64,000 bases of DNA, taken from the NCBI RefSeq assembly GCF_965227505.1, contig NZ_OZ245757.1, positions 2,356,001-2,420,000 on the forward strand, written 5' to 3'. The DNA comes from Pelagibius sp965227505 (lineage in GTDB: Bacteria > Pseudomonadota > Alphaproteobacteria > Kiloniellales > Kiloniellaceae). The notes under the pieces are model-generated. The model ran no database searches. It saw nothing but the letters and a program-made list of their open reading frames with translations, and had not been told where the DNA came from. Position 1 is the first letter of the stretch. Every line of letters starts with the position of its first letter. The position numbers and the translations under genes are program-made. This document shows positions 33,525-42,068 of the stretch, in pieces.

Positions 33525-34754
33525 TCAGCCCTTCCACCAGCGCCGCGGTTCGACGTTCTCGGCGAGGGTGTCCTTGGGAATCTCGCGGGCGATGTCGTAG
33601 ATGAACTTGTAGGTGTCCATCCCCTCGGCCCAGCCGTTGAGACGGTCGCGCCACTGTTCCCACTCCGCCGGGTGGAATTCCGGCGAGCACATCTCCTCGG
33701 CCTCGCGCTTCGCCGCCTCGTCGAGCATGGAAACGCGGGTGCCATTCTGGGCGAAGATCGTCCCGGGCATCTGCGGATCGGAGTAACCGACGGTGTTGAC
33801 CAGGGCCGCCTCGTTGGCCGCCTGGACGTGAACCTGGGTCAGATAGGCCGACTCCATGACCGCGTCCTGCAGCTCGCCGCCGAGGCTGTCGAAGACCTTG
33901 GTGCTCATCGCCGTGTGCTCGGTACCGCAGAAGAATTCCAGGTTGATCACCTGGGAGACCACGGGCGACATGTTGGCGTAGGCCACCGCGGAGGCCCAGG
34001 TCTCGGCGCCGTCGATCAGACCCTGCTTCAGGCCGTCCAGGGTCTCCTCCCAGGCGATCGGCGTCGGGTTGAGGTTCATCAGGTTCATGGCGATGCGGCC
34101 GAGCTGGGTGCCGGTCACGCGGTTCTTGGTGCCGGCCAGCTCGGTGACGCTGGTCACCAGCGGCTTGTCCTGCCACTTCAGACCGAGCTGGATACCGCGC
34201 AGCTCCGCGTGGCTGAACAGGAATTCCACGTTGTGGCGCCTGCGCATCGGCTCGCGCAGCACCTTCACGCTGCCCGGATGGTAGAGGAAGTAGTACTGCG
34301 CCGCCCGGCTCGGGAACATGTAGGCGTAGTCGAGCACGTTCAGATAGGGCGCGCCGCCGGCCGAGTTCTGCGTGGAAGCGGCGTACATGTCGATGATGCC
34401 CTGCTGCGTCTTCTTCACGCAGTTGAGCTGGCCGCAGATCTGGTTGTTGCCGATGAACTCGATACGGATGGCGCCGTCGGTGCGCTCTTCGATGTCGTTC
34501 ACGAACTGCAGGCAACCGGCCCGCTCGATCAGAAGGTTGCGCTCGTTGAAGCCGGCCGCACCGAACTTCAGGGTGAACTTCGGTTCGGTCTTGAACCGCT
34601 TTTCATAGGTCGAGTTGGCGGCCTCGGCCAGGCGGGTGGTCGTGACGAACCCGGTCAGGGAACCGGCCGCCAAGAGGGTCGACGTGATGCCGTACTGCTT
34701 TGTCAGGCGCAGCAAATCGCGGCGCGATACGTGTTTCAGTTTATCGCTAAGCAT
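33525..34754 (-). CDS. dctP: TRAP transporter substrate-binding protein (DctP)
   Basis: A 409-residue periplasmic binding protein heading the operon dctP-dctQ-dctM-iclR. The start ATG at 34754 has GGAGG five bases upstream. The N-terminus SRRDLLRLTKQYG followed by a hydrophobic stretch is a twin-arginine signal, common among TRAP binding proteins. The body shows QGIIDMYAAS, KWQDKPLVTSVTELAGTKNR, and LDGLKQGLIDGAETWASAVA, the last being the conserved ligand-loop region. It is longer than usual DctP proteins (about 330), mostly in the C-terminal half. The ligand is probably a carboxylate, but it is not determined. Confidence 0.92.
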   Translation of the reverse strand: MLSDKLKHVSRRDLLRLTKQYGITSTLLAAGSLTGFVTTTRLAEAANSTYEKRFKTEPKFTLKFGAAGFNERNLLIERAGCLQFVNDIEERTDGAIRIEFIGNNQICGQLNCVKKTQQGIIDMYAASTQNSAGGAPYLNVLDYAYMFPSRAAQYYFLYHPGSVKVLREPMRRRHNVEFLFSHAELRGIQLGLKWQDKPLVTSVTELAGTKNRVTGTQLGRIAMNLMNLNPTPIAWEETLDGLKQGLIDGAETWASAVAYANMSPVVSQVINLEFFCGTEHTAMSTKVFDSLGGELQDAVMESAYLTQVHVQAANEAALVNTVGYSDPQMPGTIFAQNGTRVSMLDEAAKREAEEMCSPEFHPAEWEQWRDRLNGWAEGMDTYKFIYDIAREIPKDTLAENVEPRRWWKG

Positions 34755-34820
34755 GGTTCCTCCCATTCCCCGAGGGCTTGGCCCTGGGCCGCAGTTTGGT
34801 AGCGGAGTTTCTCATTTAAC

Positions 34821-34835
34821 GAGACTTATAGTCTC
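34821..34835. promoter_or_regulatory. Candidate IclR operator palindrome
   Basis: GAGACTTATAGTCTC, two 6-bp arms around a 3-base centre, sits in the AT-rich space between the divergent dctP and GMC genes, 66 bases before dctP. Its position and 15-bp size suit an IclR-family operator. The assignment to the IclR encoded in this operon is inference. Confidence 0.5.
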
Positions 34836-34877
34836 ATTATTGCGATTGCATGTGCGGAAGGCAAGCGATATGTAATA

Positions 34878-34909
34878 TTCGTACCCCAATGAGCATCGCC
34901 GGGTACGAA
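34878..34909. promoter_or_regulatory. Inverted repeat upstream of the GMC gene
   Basis: TTCGTACCC at 34878-34886 is matched by GGGTACGAA at 34901-34909, nine-base arms separated by 14 bases and ending eight bases before the GTG used as the GMC start. It could be an operator or an RNA hairpin over the translation start. Confidence 0.5.
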
Positions 34910-34916
34910 AGTTATT

Positions 34917-36617
34917 GTGTCAAATGGGAGCAACCAGCCGGTGAAGCCGGGAAACCACTCGGAGCGGCAGCAGGCAAAGGCGGATGCCCGCGCCGAGGGC
35001 GCGCTCCTGGCACACGACCCGGCGGCTTATGACTACATCATCGTCGGCGCCGGCTCCGCCGGTTGCGTGCTGGCCAACCGGCTCTCGGCGGACCCGGACA
35101 AGCGGGTGCTTCTGCTGGAGGCCGGCGGGCGCGACTGGAACCCCTGGATCCATGTTCCGGTCGGCTACTTCAAAACCATGCACAACCCGAACACCGACTG
35201 GTGTTACCGCACCGAAGCGGACGAGGGGCTGAACGGGCGCAGTCTGGACTGGCCGCGCGGCAAGGTGCTGGGCGGCTCCTCCTCCATCAACGGCCTGCTC
35301 TACGTGCGCGGCCAGAAGGAGGACTACGACCACTGGCGCCAGCTCGGTAACGCCGGCTGGTCCTATGACGACGTGCTGCCTTACTTCAAACGCTCCGAGG
35401 ATCAGGAGCGCGGCGCCGACGACTATCACGGCGCCGGCGGCCCCCTGGCGGTCTCCAACATGCGCATCCGCCGCGAGCTCTGCGACCGTTTCATCGAGGC
35501 CGCCGTCGAGCTGGGCATTCCGGCCAGCGACGACTTCAACGGCGCCGAGCAGGAAGGCGCCGGCTACTTCCAGCTCACCGCGCGCAACGGGCGGCGCTGC
35601 AGCACGGCAGTGGGCTACCTTCACCCGGTGCGCCACCGCGCCAACCTGGAGGTCGTCACCCATGCCCAGGTGGAGCGGCTGGTCTTCGACGGACGGCGCG
35701 CCGCGGCCGTCGCCTACCGCCGCAAGGGTGAGGCTTTCCAGGCAAGCTGCCGCGGCGAGATCGTGCTCGCCGCCGGGGCCATCGGTTCACCGCAGATCCT
35801 CATGCTCTCCGGCATCGGGCCCGGCGGCCATCTGCAGGATTTCTCGATTCCCCTGGTCCACGACCTGCCGGGCGTCGGCGGAAACCTGCAGGACCATCTG
35901 CAGGTGCGTATGGTCTTCCAGACCAAACGGCCAATCACCATGAACGACCAGGTGCGCAACCCGGCGAAAAAGGCGCTGATGGGCCTGGAGTACCTGCTGA
36001 AGCGCAGCGGGCCGCTGACCATGGGAGCCAGCCAGGTCTGCGTCTTTGCGCGCAGCTCCGAGGAAGCGGCGACGCCGGACATCCAGTTCCATCTGCAGCC
36101 CCTGAGCGCCGACAAACCGGGCGAAGGCCTGCACAAGTTTTCCGCCTTCACCTCCTCCACCTGCCAGCTGCGCCCGGAGAGCAAAGGCCGCATCGCCCTG
36201 CGCAGCCCCGACGCGGCAGAGCACCCGGCCATCCATCCCAACTATCTGAACACAGCCAAGGACCAGGCGGTGACGGTTGCAGGGATGAAGATGTCACGGC
36301 GCTTTGCGGCCACAAAGGTACTGGCACCGCTGATCGAGAAGGAACTGCTGCCGGGACCGGAGGTCGTCAGTGACGAGGACCTTCTGGAGGCCGCGCGCAA
36401 CATCAGCCAGACCATCTATCACCCGGTGGGCACCTGCAAGATGGGCCGCGACCCTGGGGCCGTGGTCGACGAGCGGCTCGCGGTCCATGGGCTTCAGGGC
36501 CTGCGGGTGGTCGATGCCTCGATCATGCCGGCGATCGTCTCCGGCAACACCAACGCGCCCACCATCATGATCGCCGAGAAGGCCAGCGACATGATCCTCG
36601 CCGACTCGCGCGGCTGA
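34917..36617 (+). CDS. GMC-family FAD-dependent oxidoreductase (choline/alcohol dehydrogenase-like)
   Basis: A 566-residue flavoprotein. The FAD-binding motif is YDYIIVGAGSAGCVLANRL. The GMC signatures are PRGKVLGGSSSINGLLYVRG and GAIGSPQILMLSGIGPG. The C-terminal catalytic part is YHPVGTCKMGRDPGAVVDER with the active-site His, and the second catalytic Asn/His is in GNTNAPTIM. Such enzymes oxidise alcohols such as choline or aliphatic and polyethylene glycols to aldehydes. The gene is divergent from a TRAP-IclR operon and likely oxidises the imported compound. About 35 residues precede the usual start of the domain; the start codon is a GTG and uncertain. Confidence 0.93.
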   Translation: MSNGSNQPVKPGNHSERQQAKADARAEGALLAHDPAAYDYIIVGAGSAGCVLANRLSADPDKRVLLLEAGGRDWNPWIHVPVGYFKTMHNPNTDWCYRTEADEGLNGRSLDWPRGKVLGGSSSINGLLYVRGQKEDYDHWRQLGNAGWSYDDVLPYFKRSEDQERGADDYHGAGGPLAVSNMRIRRELCDRFIEAAVELGIPASDDFNGAEQEGAGYFQLTARNGRRCSTAVGYLHPVRHRANLEVVTHAQVERLVFDGRRAAAVAYRRKGEAFQASCRGEIVLAAGAIGSPQILMLSGIGPGGHLQDFSIPLVHDLPGVGGNLQDHLQVRMVFQTKRPITMNDQVRNPAKKALMGLEYLLKRSGPLTMGASQVCVFARSSEEAATPDIQFHLQPLSADKPGEGLHKFSAFTSSTCQLRPESKGRIALRSPDAAEHPAIHPNYLNTAKDQAVTVAGMKMSRRFAATKVLAPLIEKELLPGPEVVSDEDLLEAARNISQTIYHPVGTCKMGRDPGAVVDERLAVHGLQGLRVVDASIMPAIVSGNTNAPTIMIAEKASDMILADSRG

Positions 36618-36992
36618 TCCCCCCAAAGGGCCCAGCCCGGGCTTGCCCCGCGGCTGTCCGGTTTGACTTTTCACCACTTGCCGAAATCGCTTGCCCACTG
36701 CGGTTTCGAGGACCTCATCGAAGTCCGGGACTTCGGGAAGGGAGACCGAAAATGCAGAGACGGAGGGCTTTCAGCGGAACGGGTGTCACCCTCACCCCAT
36801 CCCTCCCCCATCCAAGGGCGAGGGGGAACCTCTTGCGGTGGCCGAGAATGCGTCCCCTCCCCCCTTGATGGGGGGAGGTCGGGAGGGGGGTGAGCCGCAA
36901 GCTCGATATCTGATTGATTACCCCGCCGGCACAACGAGGCGGTTAGCCGTAGCTCAAGCCAGCGGGCGACAGCGGATGGGCAGCGAAGGCCG
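36618..36992. other. Gap with palindromic CCCTCCCCC/GGGGGAGG repeat element
   Basis: This 375-base gap between convergent GMC and Nudix genes contains an element at 36787-36894 whose ends are inverted: CACCCTCACCCC... at the left and GGGAGGGGGGTGAG at the right, with internal arms CCCCCATCC and CTTGATGGGGGGAGG. A related element sits at 61914-62024. This is a known style of intergenic repeat in alphaproteobacteria and may act as a bidirectional terminator. The rest holds nothing I can name. Confidence 0.75.
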
Positions 36993-37889
36993 CTACTCCG
37001 AAAGGCGGCCGGCCAGGCCCTCGACAATGGCCTGGTATTCGGGCTCGCTGTCCGGCGACAGCACCCCATGGCGGACGGCGAAGTGGAGGATCACGAGCGC
37101 GACATTGAACTTGAAGTCGGTGGTGTCGCGCAGGCGCTCCAATACGCGGGCCACGGGCCAGCGCTCAAAGGACTCGACCTCGCCGTCGGTGTTCTCGGGC
37201 CGGAAGTCGGAGGGCAGTTCCAGATCGAAACAGAACGCCACGTCGTTGCGCAGCCCTTCGGGCCTGGTGCAGCGATAGCGCACCGCGCCGACCGGAACCG
37301 CCGTGGCGGCGAGCTCGGCGGGGATGCCCGCCTCCTCCGCGCACTCCTTGATGACGTTCTCCGTCAGGCCCAGGCCGTAGGGTTGGCCGCCGGCGGTGAT
37401 GTGATCGAGCTTGCCGGGCGCGGTCTGCTTTGTGCGGGCGCGCTTGCCGATCCACATCTCCAGGCCTTCGGGTCCGCGCAGAAACCCGTTCACGTGGACG
37501 CCGTAGGCCGGCAGGCCGAAGCGCGGCACCGCCGCCCGCTCCATGCGAAACAGCGGCGGCCTGCCCCAGGCAAGGGCAACGGGATAGTCCTCCCCCCGCC
37601 AGTTGGGAAAGGCGCCCTCGGCGCGCAGCGCTGCCGTCACCTCAGCCAAAGCGGCGCTGCGGGCATCGAAACTGTCCAGCGCCGGCACCAGCGCCAGGTG
37701 GCCGGCAGCGGCCGTGAAGACCTCCGGGAACGCCGTCAGACGCTCGCGGAAAGCAGGGTCCACCGCGCCCAGCGCAACGCCATCCACCAGAAACGGCAGA
37801 TAGTCGGCGGGGTTCCAGCGGTGGCAGGCACGAATGCGGTCGAGGTAGCTCACGGTACGGCCAGGGTGCTCATGACCTGAACCTAGCAT
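36993..37889 (-). CDS. Nudix hydrolase with DUF4743 N-terminal domain
   Basis: A protein of about 298 residues. The N-terminal DUF4743 part contains RACHRWNPADYLPFLVDG and VFTAAAGHLALVP. The Nudix domain has the AGGQPYGLGLTENVIKECAE and EEAGIP segment, a relaxed Nudix box ending in KECAEEAGI. This architecture matches the thiamine-pyrophosphate-related Nudix enzymes akin to the N-terminal part of fungal Tnr3, which dephosphorylate oxidised thiamine diphosphates (family knowledge). The start is uncertain: ATG at 37889 or a GTG at 37853, which begins directly with SYLDRI. Confidence 0.87.
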   Translation of the reverse strand: MLGSGHEHPGRTVSYLDRIRACHRWNPADYLPFLVDGVALGAVDPAFRERLTAFPEVFTAAAGHLALVPALDSFDARSAALAEVTAALRAEGAFPNWRGEDYPVALAWGRPPLFRMERAAVPRFGLPAYGVHVNGFLRGPEGLEMWIGKRARTKQTAPGKLDHITAGGQPYGLGLTENVIKECAEEAGIPAELAATAVPVGAVRYRCTRPEGLRNDVAFCFDLELPSDFRPENTDGEVESFERWPVARVLERLRDTTDFKFNVALVILHFAVRHGVLSPDSEPEYQAIVEGLAGRLSE

Positions 37890-38157
37890 CGGCGTTGCTG
37901 GAGACCATGCCCTTTGCGAGGCCGCGTCCTTTGGACACACGTCTGAAAGGGCGGCCCGGCCGTCCAACAGCATGCGCTAAAGAGTTTGCAGGGCAAGCGT
38001 CGCAACGCCACATGCACGGGGAAACAGGGGACGCGCCCGCAATGACGGTTCGATTTGCATAAGCGACATCGGACTCGTTCCGAGCAGCACAATCGATTGT
38101 TCTGGTGATCGCTCTGGCGGTTATCCTGGGCGCAAAACAGGAGACACGAAGCTTACG

Positions 38158-39843
38158 ATGGTCGAAACGTCCACCCTCGAGCCCGCCGGCAACCAGACCA
38201 GCGCCTACACCCGCCGGGCCCAGATCTTTCCCACCCTCAATCAGGAACAGATCGACCGCGCCCTGCCCTTCGGCATCCGCGAGTCCCTGGCCAAGGGCAC
38301 GGTGCTGTTTTCCCGCGGCGACCGCAGCGTCGACTGCTTCATCATCCTCAAAGGCTGCATCGAGATCATCGATCCGCTGAGCGACGGCGAAGCGGTGATC
38401 ACCGTCCACGGGACCCACAACTTCACCGGCGAACTGGACCTCTTCAACGGCCGCAAGATCCTGGTCGGCGGGCGCATGGGGGAGGACGGCGAGGTGCTGC
38501 GCCTCAACCGCACGGCTCTGCGCCGCTTGCTGACGGCGGAGCCGGACATCGGCGAGATCATCACCCGCGCCCTCATCCTGCGGCGCGTCGGGCTGATCCA
38601 GGAAACCCAGGGCGGCGCCACCGTCGTCGGCCACCGGCGCGAGCGCGATACTCTGCGCATCGCCCGCTTTCTACGCCGCAACGGCTATCCGCACCGGGTG
38701 CTGGATGTGGACGAGGATGGCGAGGCCCAGGCCCTGCTGAAGGAGCACGGCTGCGACCCCGGACAGTTGCCCATGGTGTTCAGTGCCGGCGAAGACAGGC
38801 AGCACAATCCCTCGAACCTGGACCTCTCCAAACGCCTGGGTCTGTTTGAGGAACCGGACGGCACCAACCCCTGCGACGTCGTGGTGGTCGGTGCCGGACC
38901 CTCGGGCCTGGCCGCGGCGGTCTATGCCGCCTCGGAGGGATTGAACACCCTGGTGCTGGAGGGCGAGGCGCCGGGCGGACAGGCCGGCACCAGCTCCAAG
39001 ATCGAGAACTTCCTCGGTTTCCCCACCGGCATTTCCGGACAGGCCCTGGCCGCGCGGGCGCAGGTGCAGGCGCAGAAGTTCGGCGCAGTCATCTCCCTGC
39101 CGCGCCGGGTCGTGTCCCTCGACTGCAGCGAACGGCCCTACAGCCTGCGTATGGAGGACGGCGGCACCTTCCGCTGCTGGAGCGTGGTGGTCGCCTCCGG
39201 CGCCACCTATCGCCGCCTCGACCTGGACAACCTCGCCGACTACGAGGGCGCGGGCGTCCACTATGCCGCTACGGCGCTGGAGGCCGATCTCTGCCGGGAT
39301 GAAGAGGTGGTCGTGGTCGGCGGCGGAAACTCGGCGGGACAGGCAGCGGTCTTCCTGTCACGCTACGCCGCCCATGTGCATATGCTGATCCGCAGCGACA
39401 GCCTGGCGGCCAGCATGTCGGATTATCTGGTCGGGCGCATCGATGCCTCCCCGCGCATCACCCTCCACCGCAACACCCAGATCACCAGGCTGGAGGGCGC
39501 GCGCTATCTGGAGCGGGTGACCTGGCGCAACACCCTTGACGGCAGCGAGGAGACACACAGAGTCTCCAACCTCTTCCTGATGATCGGCGCCAGCCCCAAC
39601 ACGGACTGGCTGCAAAGCTGCGTGCGTCTGGACGACAAGGGCTTTGTCTGCACCGGTCCGGACACCGGCGGCGACTGGCCACTGGAGCGCGAGCCCAATA
39701 TCCTGGAGACCAGCCAGCCGGGCGTCTTCGCCGTCGGCGATGCGCGCGCCGGATCGGTGAAGCGCGTCGCCTCGGCAGTCGGCGAAGGGTCGATCTCGGT
39801 CCAGTTCCTGCACCGCGTGCTGCCGGAACTGACCCCGGATTGA
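38158..39843 (+). CDS. Cyclic-nucleotide-binding domain fused to a thioredoxin-reductase-like FAD oxidoreductase
   Basis: A 561-residue three-part protein. Residues about 20-145 are a cNMP-binding domain (GTVLFSRGDRSVDCFIILKG, NFTGELDLFNG). About 155-235 is a thioredoxin-fold-like linker (LRIARFLRRNGYPHRVLDVD). About 240-560 is a pyridine nucleotide-disulfide oxidoreductase with VVVGAGPSGLAAAVYAASEG for FAD, VVVVGGGNSAGQAAVFLSRY for NADPH and GVFAVGDARAGSVKRVASAV. The redox CxxC expected before the second glycine motif is replaced by HYAATALEA, so it cannot be a normal thioredoxin reductase. It may be an NADPH oxidoreductase gated by a nucleotide or other signal. A small unknown gene follows at 44 bases. 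Confidence 0.92.
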   Translation: MVETSTLEPAGNQTSAYTRRAQIFPTLNQEQIDRALPFGIRESLAKGTVLFSRGDRSVDCFIILKGCIEIIDPLSDGEAVITVHGTHNFTGELDLFNGRKILVGGRMGEDGEVLRLNRTALRRLLTAEPDIGEIITRALILRRVGLIQETQGGATVVGHRRERDTLRIARFLRRNGYPHRVLDVDEDGEAQALLKEHGCDPGQLPMVFSAGEDRQHNPSNLDLSKRLGLFEEPDGTNPCDVVVVGAGPSGLAAAVYAASEGLNTLVLEGEAPGGQAGTSSKIENFLGFPTGISGQALAARAQVQAQKFGAVISLPRRVVSLDCSERPYSLRMEDGGTFRCWSVVVASGATYRRLDLDNLADYEGAGVHYAATALEADLCRDEEVVVVGGGNSAGQAAVFLSRYAAHVHMLIRSDSLAASMSDYLVGRIDASPRITLHRNTQITRLEGARYLERVTWRNTLDGSEETHRVSNLFLMIGASPNTDWLQSCVRLDDKGFVCTGPDTGGDWPLEREPNILETSQPGVFAVGDARAGSVKRVASAVGEGSISVQFLHRVLPELTPD

Positions 39844-39886
39844 CGGGACACCCGCTTATGAGAACGAGCAGAGGAGGAGCGAGCAG

Positions 39887-40261
39887 ATGGATCTGAGTGA
39901 CTTGCCGAAAATCGGCGAACCGGGCAGCGCCGCGCCCTTCCAACTGGAGCGCTTGAAGGGATGGGGGCTGGAAGACCTGGCCTCCGCCTGCACCACGCGC
40001 GAGCAGGCATTGCTGGCCCATCACTGTGCACTTTACGTGCGCATGGTCTGGCAGGACCTCTTCGGCGAAACGAGCGAGCCGCCGGTCGCGGCCCTGCGTC
40101 ACTGCGTCGGCGAACTGATCGGCCGGCCGGGCATGCTGGAGCGGGCCGACCGGGGCGCCCATCTGGAAACCGGCGTCGACTACCGCGCCAGTGCCGCCGA
40201 CGAAGACCCGGCACTCTACCAGGCCGTCGCTGAAGCGCTGAAGAGCCACAAACCGGGTTAG
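39887..40261 (+). CDS. Small unrecognised protein paired with the cNMP/FAD oxidoreductase
   Basis: A 124-residue soluble protein with a good ribosome site (GAGGAG nine bases before the ATG). It has no transmembrane segment and no motif I recognise; ERLKGWGLEDLASACTTREQ and HCALYVRMVWQDLFGE suggest an all-helical fold. It follows the cNMP/FAD oxidoreductase by 44 bases on the same strand, a position where zinc-finger partner proteins (UBP type) are found in related loci, but it has only two cysteines (SACTT, HHCALY, with RHCVG a third) and no zinc-finger spacing. Function unknown. Confidence 0.75.
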   Translation: MDLSDLPKIGEPGSAAPFQLERLKGWGLEDLASACTTREQALLAHHCALYVRMVWQDLFGETSEPPVAALRHCVGELIGRPGMLERADRGAHLETGVDYRASAADEDPALYQAVAEALKSHKPG

Positions 40262-40337
40262 CCGACGCCGGGCCTTCAGCGCGGCCCCAACCATTTAGTC
40301 GACGGGGCGCCGCCGGGACATTAGAGATGGTCCGGCC

Positions 40338-41507
40338 ATGAAACTGCGTTCCCTCACCCTGCTGCTGCTCGCCGAACTGGCCGCCATGTCGCTGTGGTTC
40401 GTCTCCGCCGCCGTGCTGCCGGACATGCTGCGCGAGGCGGCGGTCTCGCCCTTCCGCCAGGCGGCGCTGTCGAGCGGCGTACAGGGCGGCTTCGTCGTCG
40501 GCTCCCTGATCTCCGCCATCCTCAACATTCCCGACCGCTACGACCCGCGCCGGGTGCTCGCCGCCTCGGCCATCGCAGCCGGCGGAGTGAACGCCCTGCT
40601 GTTGGTGGTGGCGCCCGGCAGCCTGACCGCCATCGCCGCACGCTTTGCCACCGGCGCCCTGCTGGCCGGGGTCTATCCTGTGGGCATGAAGATCGCCGTC
40701 GGCTGGGGCGAGCGCGACCGCGGCTTCCTGGTCGGCGCGCTGGTGGGGGCCCTGGCGCTGGGCTCGGCCTCGCCTTACCTCATCGCCTTCGGCGGCGGCG
40801 CCGACTGGCGCCTGACCGTCGCCGCCGCCTCCCTCGCGTCACTCTTCGCCGGGCTCCTCAGCCTGGGTGTCGGCCTCGGCCCCTACCACCGCACGGCCCA
40901 GCGCTTCGATCCGAGCGTCATCGTCACCGCCTGGACCAACCGCCGGGTCCGCCTGGCTTACGCCGGCTACCTCGGCCATATGTGGGAGCTCTACGCCATG
41001 TGGGCCTGGGTCGCCGCGGCGACCGCGGTGTCTTACGGCGCCACCCTGCCGGCCGACGATGCCGAGCAACTCGCCAAGCTCACCGCCTTCCTCGCCATCG
41101 GCGCCGGTGCCATCGCCTGCGTCCCCGCCGGCTTCGCCGCCGACCGCATCGGCAAGGCGCGGGTCGCCATGCTGGCCATGATCGTCAGCGGCGCGGCGGC
41201 CATCGGCACGGCGGCGACCTTCGGCGGCCCGGTCTGGCTGACCTTCGCCATCGTCATCGTCTGGGGCATCAGCATCATTCCGGATTCCGCACAGTTCTCC
41301 GCCCTGGTTGCCGATGCGGCACCTCCGGCCCAGGCCGGCAGCCTGATGACCTTCCAGACCGCGCTCGGCTTCGCCCTCACCTTCGTCACCGTGCAGGTGA
41401 CGCCGGTGCTGGCGGAGACCTTCGGCTGGTCCACCGTGCTCTTCGGCCTCGCCCTCGGCCCCGCCTTCGGCATCGCCGCCATGGCCAGGCTGCAGGCCAT
41501 GCGCTGA
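40338..41507 (+). CDS. MFS transporter
   Basis: A 389-residue major facilitator with about 12 hydrophobic helices. The start LRSLTLLLLAELAAMSLWFV and the LLAGVYPVGMKIAVGWGERD segment in the first half are typical of the family; the second half has GFAADRIGKARVAMLAMIVS between helices 8 and 9. The length is slightly short but complete. The substrate is unknown. It follows the small unknown gene by 77 bases on the same strand and converges on the VOC gene. Confidence 0.88.
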   Translation: MKLRSLTLLLLAELAAMSLWFVSAAVLPDMLREAAVSPFRQAALSSGVQGGFVVGSLISAILNIPDRYDPRRVLAASAIAAGGVNALLLVVAPGSLTAIAARFATGALLAGVYPVGMKIAVGWGERDRGFLVGALVGALALGSASPYLIAFGGGADWRLTVAAASLASLFAGLLSLGVGLGPYHRTAQRFDPSVIVTAWTNRRVRLAYAGYLGHMWELYAMWAWVAAATAVSYGATLPADDAEQLAKLTAFLAIGAGAIACVPAGFAADRIGKARVAMLAMIVSGAAAIGTAATFGGPVWLTFAIVIVWGISIIPDSAQFSALVADAAPPAQAGSLMTFQTALGFALTFVTVQVTPVLAETFGWSTVLFGLALGPAFGIAAMARLQAMR

Positions 41508-41516
41508 CAACGGCGT

Positions 41517-41966
41517 TCAGTCCTGGCCCGTGAACATGGCATCGAAGCGGCGCTGGATCTCTTCCGGTTCGAGGGTCTCGATGGAATGACCGATCAGCCA
41601 GTCGTAGCCGAAGGGATCGCGCACGGTGCCGGAGCGTTCGCCGTAGAAGTGATCCTGCGGCGGACGCAGCAGTTGCGCGCCTGCCGCCACGGCGCGCTCG
41701 ATCAAGGCGTCGGCATCATCCACATGGAGGTGGATGACGAAGGAGATCGGACCATCATCGTGCTCCTGGGCATGGATGCCGAACTCCGGATAGGCGTCAG
41801 ACAGCATCAGGGTCGTCCCCCCGAGCAGAAGCTGCGCATGGCCGACGCGCCCGTCCCGGTCGGAGAGGCGGAACTTCTCGGTCGCGCCAAAGACGGTCTT
41901 GTAGAATTCGATCGCCTCCCCCGCCGACTTCGGGCGCAGGTAAGCGAAGAGTTCGTGGATCGCCAT
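41517..41966 (-). CDS. VOC-family protein (glyoxalase/PhnB-like)
   Basis: A 149-residue vicinal-oxygen-chelate protein. Its two beta-alpha-beta-beta-beta modules are visible: YLRPKSAGEAIEFYKTVFGA, LLLGGTTLMLSDAYPE, then FVIHLHVDDADALIERAVAA and DHFYGERSGTVRDPFGYDW. The PhnB-like ending GYDWLIGHSIE is typical of small antibiotic-resistance or demethylase-like members, function usually unknown. An AraC regulator gene lies 102 bases upstream on the same strand and probably forms a functional pair with it. Confidence 0.92.
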   Translation of the reverse strand: MAIHELFAYLRPKSAGEAIEFYKTVFGATEKFRLSDRDGRVGHAQLLLGGTTLMLSDAYPEFGIHAQEHDDGPISFVIHLHVDDADALIERAVAAGAQLLRPPQDHFYGERSGTVRDPFGYDWLIGHSIETLEPEEIQRRFDAMFTGQD

Positions 41967-42068
41967 GATGACGTCCCTCCCATTTTCGGACCTTGGTCGT
42001 CAGGCTTGAGTGTCCATCAACGCCGTCTCGGCGTCTTGAAGGTTTTTGACCCTGATGCCGATCTGCCG

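Noticed and set aside
38158..39843. Calling the FAD oxidoreductase a thioredoxin reductase
   Set aside because: The redox CxxC is replaced by HYAAT, and a cNMP-binding domain is fused in front.
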